The position numbers were made by a program, and so were the translations under genes. The notes under the pieces are model-generated. The model searched no databases. It was given only the letters and a program-made list of their open reading frames with translations, and was not told the origin of the DNA. Of a stretch of DNA of 64,000 nt, positions 10,404 to 22,390 are shown piece after piece (position 1 is the stretch's first letter; each line of letters begins with the position of its first letter). This DNA is from Symbiodinium kawagutii (Eukaryota > Sar > Dinophyceae > Suessiales > Symbiodiniaceae): NCBI GenBank assembly GCA_009767595.1, contig VSDK01020649.1, forward strand, positions 197,504 through 261,503, in the 5' to 3' direction.

Positions 10404-12697
10404 ACAAATGGAAAATGTATAATTATAGATAATGTATGTATGTATATATATATATTGTATGCACATAGATCATGATCATATGGCATACGTGTGTTTGTAT
10501 GTAACGGATGGATGTATGAATGGATGCATGTATATGACCAGATACATACGAGTACCTACGTGGACATATGACATGGCGTGATATACGAAATTCCGAAAAG
10601 CACATACAGGTGTTTGCATGAATCCAAGAACCAACAGGATGCCAGCCACGTTTTTATTGGCGATAATGACCATCCCAAGCCTAGGGGCGATGTGGCAGTG
10701 CCTTCGTTTCAACATGTTGCAACAATAAGGCGTGAATGATCCTGAATGCCTTTGACATCAGATCCATATTGACAAACAAGCCACCTCATCCACCTCCAAC
10801 ATAGCCGATACTTTCCCTTCAGTAGGGGTGCTTCATTATTGCACATTGCTGACCACAATAGAGCAATCCAGTGCGATAACTTCAATGTATCCCAGAATTG
10901 CTTGAGAAATCTGCAGGAATCCCACGCTTGCGTCGGCATGCAAAGCTGTGATTTCCTTAAACTTTCTCACCAGCCCAGTGATCGAAACTGCACACCTTCA
11001 TGGTTGATGGTCTCTTGTTGTGCTTTTGGGTTGATGAACCACACATATGAGGCCGCCCAGCCGGTCAGTGCATGATAGGAATCAGGAATCCTAGAAGTCC
11101 CAGAATTCCCCTTCAAGAATCAGACTGCAACAATGGAGGACTGTTGCAGTTAATAGGGGTTGCAATGCTGGCAATGCTGGCTTTGACTTTCCATTGGCAG
11201 GCCAATAGTTGGGAAGCCCACAGTTGAATAGTTGGCTCGTCGCTAAGATTTCTGGCCTGTAGATACCAAAGCTTACACTGCTGAAGCACCTTTTTTAATC
11301 TCGCAGAATTACAGTTCAGAGTTCACGGGCAGTAATGGTTGATTGACTAATGATGCTTGCTAATCTTTACCAGTGGTCAATCCTTCACAAACAACAAACC
11401 AACAAACGCGGCATTTAGGGGTAGCCTGCGATATCGTTGATGGACAAAGTCGACGGAAACACCTGGAGGAAACCCTCCAGAGGGTGGAATATCACGGACC
11501 CACTGGTGCATGTTTTTGTTGCAATCCCTGAGTTTGACACTGGACCTCGGGTTGGGACATTGGGACCATCAGCGAGAGGTGCCTGCAGCTGTCCAGAAAG
11601 CACAAGGTGCGTTGCTGCAAACCTGGCGATAGCATGAACTGGGTCAGCTTCCAGCTCTGGAATAGCCACTATGAAGCAATACCCAGGTAATGCGGGATTA
11701 CTGAGTACACACAGAGTATTCAAAGTTTGTGCATCTATATCATGTATGAATTGTCATGACTACATATATATGTACTGTGGATGATATTGGATGGTTGTTT
11801 GTTGGTTTGAGTTTTGAATCCATTCCTGTATCCAGAAGGTACCCAGTATGTATATGTATAGTATATATCTATATCTATATCTATGTCTATATCCATATTT
11901 ACATCAAGAGCTGCACATATAGATAGCTACTAATCTCAACGGCCAATTTAAGATTCTCTTGACCAGAAATGATGAAGATAGAATGATAGATGTGATGAGC
12001 GACACTGGTCGTTTGGACTCTCATAACCATCCACTGAGTTGGTTGAGATGAAATAAATCATGAAAGCGGCAGGTGTGTACCATGCAGTGGCTGGTGTTTG
12101 GGAAGGAGCTAACGAGCCAGGGGCATCTATATAACCAAATGGTAGTTAAAGACAGGTGTCGCCGACAACTTTGCCCATGTCAGACACTCGTGAGTCCAAG
12201 ACTCGCATCTCATTTTGAGATTCTCATGGTTAGGGTTCTAGCCTCCACGACTCCTCAAGACTCCAATTGCAGACACTTGGAGTTCCAATTCGACTGCGCA
12301 TCTCACCACTTGAATTCCCAGCGCCGCGCCAGGTTCCAGTACCTGAGGCGACATGGGACTTTCTGGGGCTGGATCTACTGACCTCAGAGCCACCGGCAAT
12401 CCAATGGTCATCGTTGGTACCCTGTGGGACATCCAACTTTTGAGCGAGTCTAGATGTCGACGTCCCCTCATGTTGCGATGGCACCCGTTGGCATAAATTT
12501 GAGGAAGAAACCTGCTTGCGTCAAGGGCAACAAGCCTGAGTGTTTCAGATTTGAGTCCGAATATTTGCTCACTAGTCAGATGCAACAAATTCTTTCCAGA
12601 AGATTCACTGAGAAGGCATGCGAGGATATTTTTTGAAGCTCGTTCTATTACTATTCGCACTTGGAGCTTCATTTCCAACGATATCTGAATACTTGAA
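10404..12697. other. Intergenic or intronic DNA with two weak minus-strand ORFs
   Basis: 10.43-10.60 kb is TA-rich simple sequence. The minus strand is open at 11415-11723 (102 codons) and from 12777 to 12238 (179 codons, including one end of the family 2 element at 12698). The clearer stretch, about 12240-12640 minus, reads PVALRSVDPAPESPMSPQVL. Neither is recognised and both may be chance. 11845-11905 is an ATATCT microsatellite. Confidence 0.3.
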
Positions 12698-12816
12698 GTA
12701 TGGCTGTGGGTCAAAACCCTGTGCCCTGGTGTACTATGATCAACCATTGTTTCCCAGCTATTATTGTTGGTTATCATCCCCCATCAGTGAAGGTCAATAT
12801 TGACCCGCAGCTGTAT
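12698..12816. mobile_element. Family 2 MITE-like element with 6-bp target duplication
   Basis: 119 bp, from GTATGGCTGTGGGTCAA to TTGACCCGCAGCTGTAT. It is flanked on both sides by the same six bases, CTTGAA (12692-12697 and 12817-12822), a likely target-site duplication. The interior carries the family's CCCTGTGCCCTGGT, GTTTCCCAGC and ATTATTGTTGGT blocks, in reverse orientation to the copy at 38386. Confidence 0.85.
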
Positions 12817-12822
12817 CTTGAA

Positions 12823-15800
12823 ACTGGTTGACAAGAATATCTATGTATCAACCATTGTTAACCATCAATCGTCCAGTTTTTCAGATCGACGCCACTGATC
12901 CGTTTCCAGTGCTGCGGGACCACAGGTTCGGAGCTTGCTGAGCGAGTTCACGGCCCTGCATGGTTCAGGTCCTTGCGGAGAGCTCACGCACAAGGACCTG
13001 CTGATCCTACCGCTGTTAGAGCTGTGTCCTTGATCATCGACCCTCACCGTGATGTATAGGCAATGCCACTTGTTGATGATCATTATGTTATGAAATGTAT
13101 CTGATTGTATTTGATCGTGCTCATTGGCATGAGACTTGTTGACCAATTGCAATCTGCAACCATTTGCTCGTCATATCGCAATATTGATTGATATTCACTT
13201 TGACTATAACCAAGTGTGTGTTTTGATTATACCACTAATATCGATTTCTAGAACCAACTGTAGGTACATTAGTGTCAATAACTATGACCATCTGTTTTCA
13301 TGATACATTGTGTTGCCAACTAGGCTCTAGTGTTGTATACAGCTGGCTGTATGCCATTGATATCCTGCACCTGCGATTGGTCTCCAGGACGTTTCCGAGA
13401 TACCCTGATGGCGCATATGTGGGTCATGTCATACACACAGACAGCTCTTGAGACGTAAGCGCCAGATTTGTTGATCACAATCTGATTGGGGCAGTTTCTC
13501 TGCGGTGTGTTGGATGTACTTATCATATATATATATATATATACACATAATCGTCATATACTGTATAGATCTCTGTCTGTGTGTGTGTTTGTGTGTGTGT
13601 GTCGAATAAATTCATTGCAAGCCATGAAAGCAAACACCGACGGACCACTGTGTATATACAGTACTTGCTTAATCTTGTAGTTGTAGAGGTCATTGTCAAA
13701 CCTGTTGTTGGCTGCACGCCCTGTTTACTGTCAGTTTTATCACACCCAAACCCATACGTCTTGGCTTGGAATGTCTACACTTAGCTCGAGCATTGTCTTG
13801 AGTGGCTCCCAATGATCGGGCACGGGGTCACATGGTTCATCATGGGCCTGTCCCGAAGGGTATCCCCTACCTTGACTTCTTCACTTTGAGAACTGGTCAT
13901 TTTGGGCTGGTTCAGTGATTTTCAAGGGTCATTTTCAAGGGTCATTCATCATCTCTTATGTATGGACCCAACCTAGTGGGGCATGTCTTCTGACCGGCCC
14001 CCTGTCACAGCACCAGTTGGCCCTTTGCTGACCTGTAGTTCTCTCAGGTGGTTGAGCACGGGGCCAAACCCAGGAGTCATCCCTTCCACCGAAGGAGCAG
14101 TGATTACAAAACTGCTTCATGACCAAGTTTTAGGGAAGACTGCAGTTTACCAAAAGCCTCGCATTTTCATCATTTCAATCATGAATGAGTCCATTTGACA
14201 CGGGCCTTAAGGGTAACTTTAAGTCACGAGCCTTGAAACACGGGCCTGTCAGGAGTTTGAAGCTGCGGTGCGTCCCAAAGCGAACATCCCAGCAGATCGG
14301 CCAGCTCCTTGCCAAAGATGGCTTCGTTTGTGAGATCAAGGGGAGAATGCCTCATGACGGATGCGTCATGGTATCACAACGGGTCAATAACTATAAGGAG
14401 CCATAACAATCTTAGATAACCAGCAATAAGTGGTGGGTTATCAAAAACCAACACGGAGCGTGCCCACTGGCGCCTACTTGTTGCGTTCTTGGTACTCTGG
14501 AGATACACCTAAGTGGGCCAACGACACTACTCGAAGACCTGTGAAAGACCCTGATTCAACATAGCTGGAAGCATATCCAAAGCAAAACGTCTCGAGTCCA
14601 GCCACACTTTCAAATTTGCGACAAGCGCTTGTTTTCAGGGTATATGTCCATAGACATACATGGCAGGCTTGCATGAAGTGTATAGAATCAACCAAACGAC
14701 GTGCCAGCAGAAAGGAGAGCACGTCACACGTTGTTCTCCTGGACCTTCCACGTGTTTGTGAAAGGTCTTGACGTTACATTCCTTCATATTTCCCGGGCCC
14801 TTCTGATCCTTTTCAATCTTCTCCGTGCATTCCGGTGGGGCGCTCGCTGGAGATATGTATATCTAGGTTGCAACGAAGACACTAGTGCACGCGACAAGTA
14901 CACAGACACATATAGTCCAGTGTCTTGTTTCCAAGTGTCAGTTTTGAACATTGGGGACAATATAGGAATCTGACAAACCACAGCAATCCACCCATCAACC
15001 GGTGTTTAATTGAATCACAGAGGGTGAGCTCAGTTGGGGGGCCCACCTGTTGACAGCCCAGAAGTGGGTGCCTTCGCAGAGCTTTCTGAGGTGCCAGAGT
15101 ACCTGTTGATGAAGTTGCTTGGATCTGATAGGCGGCCAATGACATAGCGAAGTGATGAATCTGGGAACTCCTTAGCTGATCTTCGGTGCAGGTTGGATCC
15201 TAGCTTGGAAAGTCTTGCTGGCATAGCCGTGCAAAGGCTTGCATAGGAAGATTCAGTCCTCACTTCTTGTCGGGCTGCCAGTGGAAAATTAACAAACAAC
15301 TAGATAAATCAATCAATCAACCACACTACTGTCACTATTGGTGTGTGTGTGTGTGCATAGGTACAGACACCTACACTTGCACATTCACGCCTGAGCAAAT
15401 ACATGACATACGGATGATTACGGATGCATTTATTTTGCCAGTGTATTTGGCTCTCACAGTCACTGCTGCATGGCATGCGCCGCAGCGGACATTTGAGCTG
15501 GACCGAGGCAATATGCATCCGCGGATAAAGATGACAATGGCCCCGTCCCCAGCTGCACGAGTAAGGTGGATACTTGCGTGTTGTGTTGTTGCTTGCTGGA
15601 CATGCGCTCTATGGATCTTTGTCGGTTGAAGATGGTAAACAACAAGTAGTTAAGAATCGACAATGATTGGTATAGAGCCAACAACAGTCGCGATTTCAAA
15701 ACAACTTTCGTTAGTTGCTTCGATGGTCGGTCGGTCGGTTCTTTATTTTCAGAGCACCAATTGCAAGTCCAAAAATATCCAAAAATGGTGTACCTCCAAA

Positions 15801-15950
15801 ATTGGCGGTTTCCCTACTAGCCATGGTTTCTTGGATGGTTAGTAGCTACTACCATAGATATGGGCAAACCCATTTGTACACTGGTATCCTCTGGCTCAAC
15901 ATGCTTCGGCCATTGGCCACAGCTCAACAAGTTTCAAGAGGCAGCGAGGC
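12823..15950. other. Repeat-rich DNA with unassigned exon-like islands
   Basis: GC-richer islands occur at 12885-13035, 14215-14395 (plus frame SQQIGQLLAKDGFVCEIKGR), 15020-15260 (minus frame open for about 85 codons) and 15520-15600 (plus frame with a hydrophobic run, WILACCVVACWTCALWIFVG). Microsatellites are (TA)n at 13524-13543 and (GT)n at 13576-13603 and 15340-15353. I could not join any of these into a gene. Confidence 0.3.
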
Positions 15951-15965
15951 AGACGGGAACTTGGA

Positions 15966-16041
15966 GCTACCGAGGTTTGATCGACTTTGAGGACAGCTTT
16001 CGAATGGCCATGGGTAGACACATGGAGATGAATCTACCGTG
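15966..16041 (+). CDS. Candidate terminal exon with half EF-hand-like motif
   Basis: After an AG at 15964-15965 the plus frame reads GLIDFEDSFRMAMGRHMEMN, then LP and a TGA at 16039. The LIDFEDS block fits the second half of an EF-hand loop and the start of its exit helix (pattern G-x-I-x-F-x-E/D-F). It is similar in layout to the final exon at 21997, which ends with the EF-hand-like EDINFEDF block and also has LP near its stop. The calcium-binding first half of the loop is not found just upstream. The call rests on a short motif and may be chance. Confidence 0.25.
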
Positions 16042-16473
16042 AGTGGATCATCAGTGGATCTTTGGATGTTCGAAGAATCTCAACATTTTGCCAGCCGTTG
16101 GGGTATAACCATTGAACTGAGATGGATCTACCGTGGCCGAAATGCGCGTGGTGCAGCAAGTCCTGTAGTTGGATCGTTTCAGACGACATGGAAGCGGGTG
16201 GGGACATCTGACACCACGAAGCCAACACATTGAGGAAAGGCACTGGGAAGATAGCCTCCCAAATGATTTTGAGGTGGTGCAAACAGTATGAAACATCAAT
16301 TTCTCTGTGTACACCAGTCATGGGTGCAACTAGACTGAGCTGGCAAAGTAGCAGTTTCACCAAAGATGTGTGACACGCGAATGCTGAAGGAGTTCCTACT
16401 GTGGTCTCGAAACGCTGCGTGGATGGAGGACGGTGCTTTAAATTTCACAGCAGAGAAGCAATACAGTCACCCT

Positions 16474-16575
16474 GGTGTTTCTCAAAATAGGTGACCTCCA
16501 AAATGGACGGCTTATGACTACAAATGATTAATGAAGGAGGACTTGGGGGATCCTGAGCTATTTTGAGAAACGCCC
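16474..16575. mobile_element. Family 1 MITE-like element, copy 3
   Basis: Left GGTGTTTCTCAAAATAGGTG, right CTATTTTGAGAAACGCCC. About 102 bp, non-coding. Confidence 0.85.
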
Positions 16576-16629
16576 ACATCCTCGAATTATTCCGCTTGTC
16601 TCATCGCCAAGGCTACACATCCCAAGATT

Positions 16630-17070
16630 GGGATTGATTCCATTATATAACCATTGATTCTTATTCAGCATTGTTAATAACTATTGATGAACTATTTTCA
16701 ACCATTATTGATAGTTATCTATTGGGATTCCATTATGAACCATTATGGATGAACCATTTCATCAACCATTATGAATCATTATTATCCGTTGTAAACCATT
16801 CGTCATTATCACTGCTAGTTATTATCTATTGTCATTCCATGATTGACCGTTGTGAATGAACCATTATCAACCATTATGAACCATTATCAACCATTCTTAA
16901 CCATTCTTAACCATTCTTAATCGTTATCCAGCAGTATCAACCCTTATGAACCATTTTAAACCATTATCAACCATGATTGTCAACTACAAGTACTTGGGAT
17001 TCCATTGTGAACCTAAATCATTACTATTAACTATTGGGATTCCATCATGAACCACTCTTAACCAGCTAGT
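16630..17070. repeat. Degenerate ACCATTATCA/TTAACCATTC tandem tract
   Basis: More than 400 bp of loosely repeated ACCATTATGA, ACCATTATCA and TTAACCATTC words, with a repeated GGGATTCCAT phrase. Similar tracts recur at 27.13-27.21, 28.34-28.74 and 34.72-34.80 kb. Non-coding satellite-like background. Confidence 0.75.
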
Positions 17071-17085
17071 TTGAAGCACGTCTAT

Positions 17086-17225
17086 CACGATGACCTCGGG
17101 CGGCGTTGCTGCCAGGAGCTTGCTGTACCGTCGCTTCGTGAGCGTGAGCCACTGGGTGGCGGAGCACTGGGTCGCAGCCTGGGATGAACAGAGTCTTACG
17201 CATTGGATATGGCGAGTTGGGTCAA
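17086..17225 (+). CDS. Candidate exon, unidentified
   Basis: A GC-rich island. The plus frame reads MTSGGVAARSLLYRRFVSVS followed by HWVAEHWVAAWDEQ, and the minus frame is open too (begins with Ser/Cys, ends PPEVIVIDV). Composition suggests an exon, but strand and ends are unresolved. Confidence 0.25.
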
Positions 17226-17264
17226 GCAGACAACCAACCAACCAATGGTTAATGGTTGATAGTA

Positions 17265-17410
17265 GGGGATAAGAACCAACCATAACCAACAATAACAGGG
17301 GATAGTGACTATCAATATAAGCTACCAACAGTTAACCAGCTGGTTATAATAACCAACAATAACAGGGGATAGTGACCATCAATATAAGCTACCAACACTT
17401 AACCAGCTGG
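17265..17410. repeat. Direct duplication, about 70-bp unit
   Basis: The phrase CAATAACAGGGGATAGTGAC, followed by ATCAATATAAGCTACCAACA and AACCAGCTGGTTA, occurs twice about 69 bp apart (first near 17290, second near 17360). The same words recur singly at 29.73 kb. Confidence 0.75.
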
Positions 17411-17453
17411 TTAATGGTTAATGATAGGGGAGAATAACCAACAATAATAGGGG

Positions 17454-17682
17454 ATATGGCGATGGGTCAATATGGTGGGTTCTGAAAATCAGGGGAACCC
17501 ACAAAATGGTGGTGTCACTACCATAAAGACCATAAATGAAGCAAATTGGATGATTTGGGCGTACCCCTCTTTTGAGAAACGCCCCTATCAACCAAAGAAC
17601 GATGAGGGATAGTCACCAACGTAGGGAAAAGAATGATTAATGATGGGAACCCGGGGTACAGGATTTTGACCCACAGCCATGT
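17454..17682. mobile_element. Family 2 element interrupted by a family 1 element
   Basis: Starts ATATGGCGATGGGTCAA and ends TTGACCCACAGCCATGTA, but is about 229 bp instead of about 120. The excess is a family 1 element at 17474-17586. Removing it restores the usual family 2 length and interior, so family 2 was in place before this family 1 copy arrived. Confidence 0.75.
17474..17586. mobile_element. Family 1 MITE-like element, copy 4 (nested)
   Basis: Left GGTGGGTTCTGAAAATCAGG, inner GGATGATTTGGGCGTACCCC, right CTTTTGAGAAACGCCCC. It lies inside the family 2 copy at 17454-17682. Confidence 0.75.
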
Positions 17683-17809
17683 AGGTTATAGACAGCAGAT
17701 GTAGATCGCTTTTTGTTGTCTTTTTTTCGATTGCCGCCACGTTGTTGTTGTTTATGCTGTTTGGGTGTTTGTGCTACTGGCTGTTGTTGCTGCTTGGTAC
17801 AGTATTGTC

Positions 17810-17811
<2 letters not shown>

Positions 17812-17841
<30 letters not shown>
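17812..17841. repeat. (CTG)n/(CAG)n microsatellite
   Basis: About ten CTG units. On minus they read as polyglutamine within an 85-codon Gln-rich frame that shows no other domain. Confidence 0.95.
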
Positions 17842-18376
17842 GAATAGCCATCAAAACGCATCATCCATAAGCATCCGTTATCGTTTCCAAGCAATCATCA
17901 ACCACGATGACTATCTTCAAGAATCATGATCAATACCCATTATGACATCATCGTTGTTGTGAATGCAGTTGATGTTGCTGTCGCTGTTGTTGTTGTCGTT
18001 GTTCTTGGTGGCGGCGGCGGGGATCTTACGCTTTTCCAAATCATTTTGCTGGCATTGTAACCTTACCCAACATCAACACCAACATTCATAACCAAATCAG
18101 GATTCATATCTCAGGGCTAAACAGCAACCCGCGTTTTTCGCAGGGACAGCTGGTGATGATTCCTGAACAGTTGTTTAGGCTGGCCCCCAAGGTCTGGTGC
18201 CATTGTTCATGGATGGTTTGGGGCGCAGGTGGCGCACAGGTTGTTTGATGTTATTTGCGTCCTAGTGCACAGATACTTCTGATGACTTTTGCAGGTGGTT
18301 AACCTGTTGCTAGATGTTAACACATCGATAGTTCATGGATTTTCATGGCTATTTGGGGCTTCAGCTGTGGAGATAT

Positions 18377-18522
18377 GGGCGTTTCTCACCATGGGGGTGC
18401 CCCCAAATCATCCAATATTAATTATCCAATATTAGGCATTTATGGTAGTCATATTAACATACATTAACCATTTCTAGTAATAAAGCAACCATTTTTGGGG
18501 TCCCCTGTTTGAAGGAACATCC
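18377..18522. mobile_element. Family 1 MITE-like element, copy 5 (long)
   Basis: Left GGCGTTTCTCACCATGGGGG, then TGCCCCCAAATCATCCAATA. The right half is CAACCATTTTTGGGGTCCCC with a damaged terminus. It is longer than usual because the TATCCAATATTA segment is duplicated internally. Confidence 0.75.
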
Positions 18523-19618
18523 ATTTGGGGGTCTCCCAACTCGCAGCTTGACTGCCTAAGGCTGAGGGGCATCGCACGTGGCTTGGCGCCAGTTGATACC
18601 AGTTTGTGCCTGGGAGATCGATAGCAATGAACCAAGACATAGAAAAATCGATGATCATCATGTATCATCACCATGACCATCATCAGCATCATATATCATG
18701 ATATATCATTTGGTGTGGTGGGCTTCTAGGAAATCTATCACGAATGATCATGGATTGTTAGTAATGGCCAGTAGTAGGCCATCATGACTAAGCCGTCTTG
18801 GCAGTTGCTCGGATGGTGTTGCAAAAGCAGCTTTTCCACTGATTTCAGTCAATGAAAGCAATATTTAGATACTGTACATATCATGGTTGATAAGCCCTGA
18901 TTGACCATCATGGTTGATATTGACCATCAACCATATTGACCACCATTACTATCCATCATGGTTGATGAACACTTGTGAGTGGTCAACGGTGGTTGGTATC
19001 CCCTCAATAGCCGCCCTGATTCATCTCCTATCGATCAGTGAGGTGACTAGGTGGCAAAGAAACGCAGCCACGCAGGGCACCCCTGTAATTCGCACCCCTG
19101 GTGGATAGGAGAGTTTCTCAAGCCATAGGGAAAACCCAAAATGGTTGGATTCTTTAATATTGGATATAGATATACCACGAACACAAAGTTCCACATATTC
19201 TCATATGTGAATGATTTGCTTGTTCGATGTTCACAAGAGCTGTTTTGTGATATCATTCCTTACTGACCGGCACCAGCGTCTCGAGGGAAGTTTGGTTTGA
19301 GCTTCGGAGAGGCACGGCGGGCACCGAGTCTGGGCACTGGCAGTCGTGCAGAGGGAAAAGCCGCTGGACAAAGCGGACTATGAGAGTTCTAATGGTTATA
19401 GTGGTTATCTAGTTGGTTATGATTATAATGATTATCTAGTTGGTTAATTATAATGGTTGGTTATCATTATAATGATTATCGGATCAAGCAAAGTCCTGCG
19501 GATAAACAACAGTTTTGCGGATAAAGAAGCTAAACAAAACACATTTGACTGATGTTTAGCTCATTGGTGCGCCTACGGTGACAACAATCTAAAAAACATG
19601 AAACAACATGAAACAAGC
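18523..19618. other. No gene recognised
   Basis: AT-rich repeat background with ATGATGATCATGG words. A single family 1 left end (GAGTTTCTCAAGCCATAGGG) lies at about 19109-19130 without a right end. A GC-richer patch at 19275-19380 follows ACCAG and is open on plus (TSVSREVWFELRRGTAGTES), unidentified. Confidence 0.3.
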
Positions 19619-19619
19619 T

Positions 19620-19733
19620 CTGGTTGGTGGTTTGAGACATTTTTCATTGTCCCTAGTAATTACAGTACTAAGAAGTGGTTGGTTGACTTGCGCATACTTT
19701 TCCTGACGGGGTGGTGAAAAACCACCAGCCAGA
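19620..19733. mobile_element. Family 3 MITE-like element
   Basis: Starts CTGGTTGGTGGTTTGAGAC and ends AAAAACCACCAGCCAG, with inverted termini of about 14 bp. The interior has the CATTTTTCATT and GTGGTTGGTTGACT blocks shared with the copy at 43726. No clear target duplication. Confidence 0.75.
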
Positions 19734-19764
19734 CCTCAACTTTTCCCAAGGAAGGTCCCCCCAG

Positions 19765-19853
19765 GTGCCACCACTGCGCTGTCGCAGATCGATTCCATCA
19801 AGCGCAGCTTCGACACCTATGACGTGGATCAAAGTGGGCGAATTGAGCGCCAG
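19765..19853 (+). CDS. Candidate exon with an EF-hand calcium-binding loop
   Basis: After a pyrimidine tract ending in CCCCCCAG, the plus frame (first full codon 19767) reads ATTALSQIDSIKRSFDTYDV and on to DQSGRIERQE. This is an entering helix plus a complete 12-residue EF-hand loop, D-V-D-Q-S-G-R-I-E-R-Q-E: Asp at 1 and 3, Ser at 5, Gly at 6, Ile at 8, Glu at 12. EF-hands bind Ca2+ in calmodulin-, centrin- and CDPK-type proteins, but the fragment is too short to say which. The 3' end is uncertain. I end it at CCAG before a GA dinucleotide, since dinoflagellates use GT, GC and GA donors; the loop's last Glu would then come from the next exon or from a slightly longer exon. A minus-strand frame is also open here but has no motif. 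Confidence 0.5.
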
Positions 19854-19904
19854 GAGCAGGGCTTTCCCAGCGGGCCAGGAGGGGGAGGGTACAACCCCCC
19901 CAGC

Positions 19905-20049
19905 CGGTGGTTTCTCAAGCAAGTTTGGGGACCCCGCAGTTCTCATCCTTGATATCAACCGAATCATCCTTTATATCAACCATTTATATTTATGTTGATA
20001 ATGAAGCAAATATAAGCAAATAGACATGGGAGCTAAACCCCCCAAATAG
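19905..20049. other. Degenerate MITE fragment and spacer
   Basis: GGTGGTTTCTCAAGC at 19907 followed by GGGGACCCC looks like a lone family 1 left half. The rest is AT-rich. Confidence 0.4.
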
Positions 20050-20153
20050 ATGTTTCTCACGCCCCAGGGGACCCCCCAAAAATGGATGGTTTATCAGTAA
20101 AAATGATTAAACACGGATGATTTAGGGGTATTGCCGTTTTAAGAAACATTCAC
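20050..20153. mobile_element. Family 1 MITE-like element, copy 6
   Basis: Left TGTTTCTCACGCCCCAGGGG, inner ACCCCCCAAAAATGGATGG, GGATGATTTAGGGGTATTGC, right GTTTTAAGAAACATT. About 104 bp. Confidence 0.8.
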
Positions 20154-21990
20154 ATGAGTCAGACATCTCCATTGAACCGTAGGGGATCACCATCAACCGA
20201 TGAAGCAATACAATCCAACATCCAATCTTTGGCAGTGCAAATCGGTGCAACCAGAAGTTGATTTATGTTTTGCTTTCCGAACTTTGGGAGCTGGACCCTA
20301 AGCTTTGAGCTTTGGGCTGATCTTCTTGTGCGCAAAGCCCACCTTCCGTGGTGACATGATGTTGCTTCATTGGTTCGCTTATGATGATCCCCAATGATAC
20401 CCTGTCGACTTTCATGGACAATTATTTTTATGATTAGATTAGGAGCTGTAAATACTATCTATTCAATACTCTTCACTAATTGACCATTTTGATTATGAGC
20501 TGTGACTACCGAACAAATCATCATGAATGATGCCAGTTGCCAGTTTTGGAACTACATCATTTGGTGAGAAAGAGCGAGTTTGGAGAACTCACCTGGGGGG
20601 CACAACTAGTGAACTGCAAGTGCTGAAGGGATCCCAAGACTAGGCAAGAGGCGCATGCGGGTTTCCTGTCAATCTGTCCAACACACATTTTGGTGTTAGA
20701 TATGTTAGATGTGTGAAAGAATCTTTGTATCGTTGGTGGGTACCAATGATGTCAATACCTCTCAGCATCTCTTAGCCAATCTTCCTAAATAGTATAATTA
20801 TGTACTACATGTATATATGATCCTCTTAGCTTCATTCGTTGCGTCCTTGTGATCTTTCTTGGTTGAGCTCTCAGGTTTCGCAATGTGGTGTGCGACCTGA
20901 TGAAGGTCAAAATTGTGGCTGGGCGAAGCCGCACTGAGCTAATGTGGCCGGATCCCTTCCCTAAAAACGAAATATCATCATTCATCATTCATCATGTGAT
21001 TCAATGTGATGGAGATGAATTATACATAGATATGTGATCCCATGAATATACATACTACGTTACACACACATGTATGTATGCACACACACACATATGCTAA
21101 TACTTGTTGGTATATTCCATATTGATACCGACCACTTGATTGGCCCAAGGAATCTGATCAGGGGATTCGTGACTAATATCAGGATGCTCCCCTAGTGGAC
21201 ACTTGTGTTGATCCACCATTCTGCTGGATGACGTCCGCGTTCGCAACTTCTCATTCCTTGGTTCAAGCTCCACCATCCCACTAAGAGTGTGACGAAGCCA
21301 CTACTCCTTGGCTATTCAGCTGAACCACTGCAGATTCCACTATTGGTTGCCGATGAAGCTACAAAACATCGTCCAAATCATCGTTGAAAGGTGTGGAAAT
21401 GAGCTGCGAATCCCATCACCAGCTTGGAGGGGGACAACTGGGGTGGATATCGAACTTTACACAAACTTGCTGTTTCAGAAGCTGTGCTCAGGATGCCATC
21501 AGCCAACAGCAACTCAATCGCTATTGGACTGAAGCTTCCCCACGACATGATAGAGGCTTGGAGGGGCCGACCTTTAGGCAAGCTGACGAGGAGCTATGAC
21601 TTTGTGCTTTGCCAATTTCAACACTTCAGTTTTCAGTTTAGTTTGTACTCGACCATCTATTGTGAAGCCACATCGGTCACAAGATCAACTCATGTCGCAT
21701 GTCTGACTTTCCAAAGGAGGCTACTTGCGGCTAGGTCCTAGAGAGCAAACATGTCATTGTCAGTGTGGAACATGTTTATTTTTGGGTTCGCATAATTATA
21801 GGGGACATGCACATCTCACGCTATCATTTGATTTAGATTTGACATGTCCTGTTAACAAGCAATCAATCCTGTTGCATTATGCATTGCAGCTTCTTTTACA
21901 TATTCAACTGACTTCATATATTCAACCTTAAGTCGAAGATGCGTACAGAAATGTAGCTTCGACTCAAACCTTTCCGTTTTTGTGCTGTTT
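20154..21990. other. Presumed intronic DNA between EF-hand exons
   Basis: If the EF-hand exons at 19765 and 21997 belong to one gene, a linking exon should lie here. The best open stretch is 21424-21600 plus, but it shows no EF-hand residues. (TG)/(CA)-rich short repeats lie at 21060-21095. Nothing else is supportable. Confidence 0.3.
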
Positions 21991-21996
21991 TGACAG

Positions 21997-22073
21997 GCGA
22001 GGATATTAACTTTGAGGATTTCTTAGCTGCCTGGCAGATGCGCACTGCAAGACTTCCGTTGAGCGGTGGTTAG
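21997..22073 (+). CDS. Candidate final exon of an EF-hand protein
   Basis: A good acceptor (GTGCTGTTTTGACAG) precedes a plus frame reading EDINFEDFLAAWQMRTARLP, then LSGG and a TAG at 22071-22073. D-I-N-F-E-D-F matches positions 7-13 of an EF-hand loop (Ile 8, acidic 12, Phe 13), followed by an amphipathic exit helix. The first half of the loop must come from an upstream exon. Together with the 19765 exon this suggests a small EF-hand protein on plus, although the linking exon was not found. Position 6 would be Glu instead of the usual Gly. Confidence 0.45.
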
Positions 22074-22285
22074 AACACCTATTACTGTAACAACTGTTTC
22101 TATCATATGTATTTTGATTTTGATAGCGGATTATACTACCAAGAATGTGGAGAGTCAGTATCATCTTGGGAATCTCAATGCTCAGCCCAAGGGGATGACA
22201 CTTGCTCTTTTTCTACCAGTGCTTCATCAGTTGCTATGGATACCAAATTCTATGAGATGCACTAGTTCAGCAAATCTACCGCTGC

Positions 22286-22390
22286 ATGGAACCTGACGGC
22301 AGGGATGACAGGGACGGGGATGACTGGAGAGATACAGCAGATGAGCCATGGGCCGTCAGCATGAAGCTTGGAAGTTTTACCCTGAAAGTC
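22286..22390 (+). CDS. Weak acidic exon candidate
   Basis: The plus frame reads MEPDGRDDRDGDDWRDTADE, continuing PWAVSMKLGSF. It is rich in Asp but has no complete EF-hand spacing. No splice sites stand out. It lies just after the putative end of the EF-hand gene. Confidence 0.2.
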
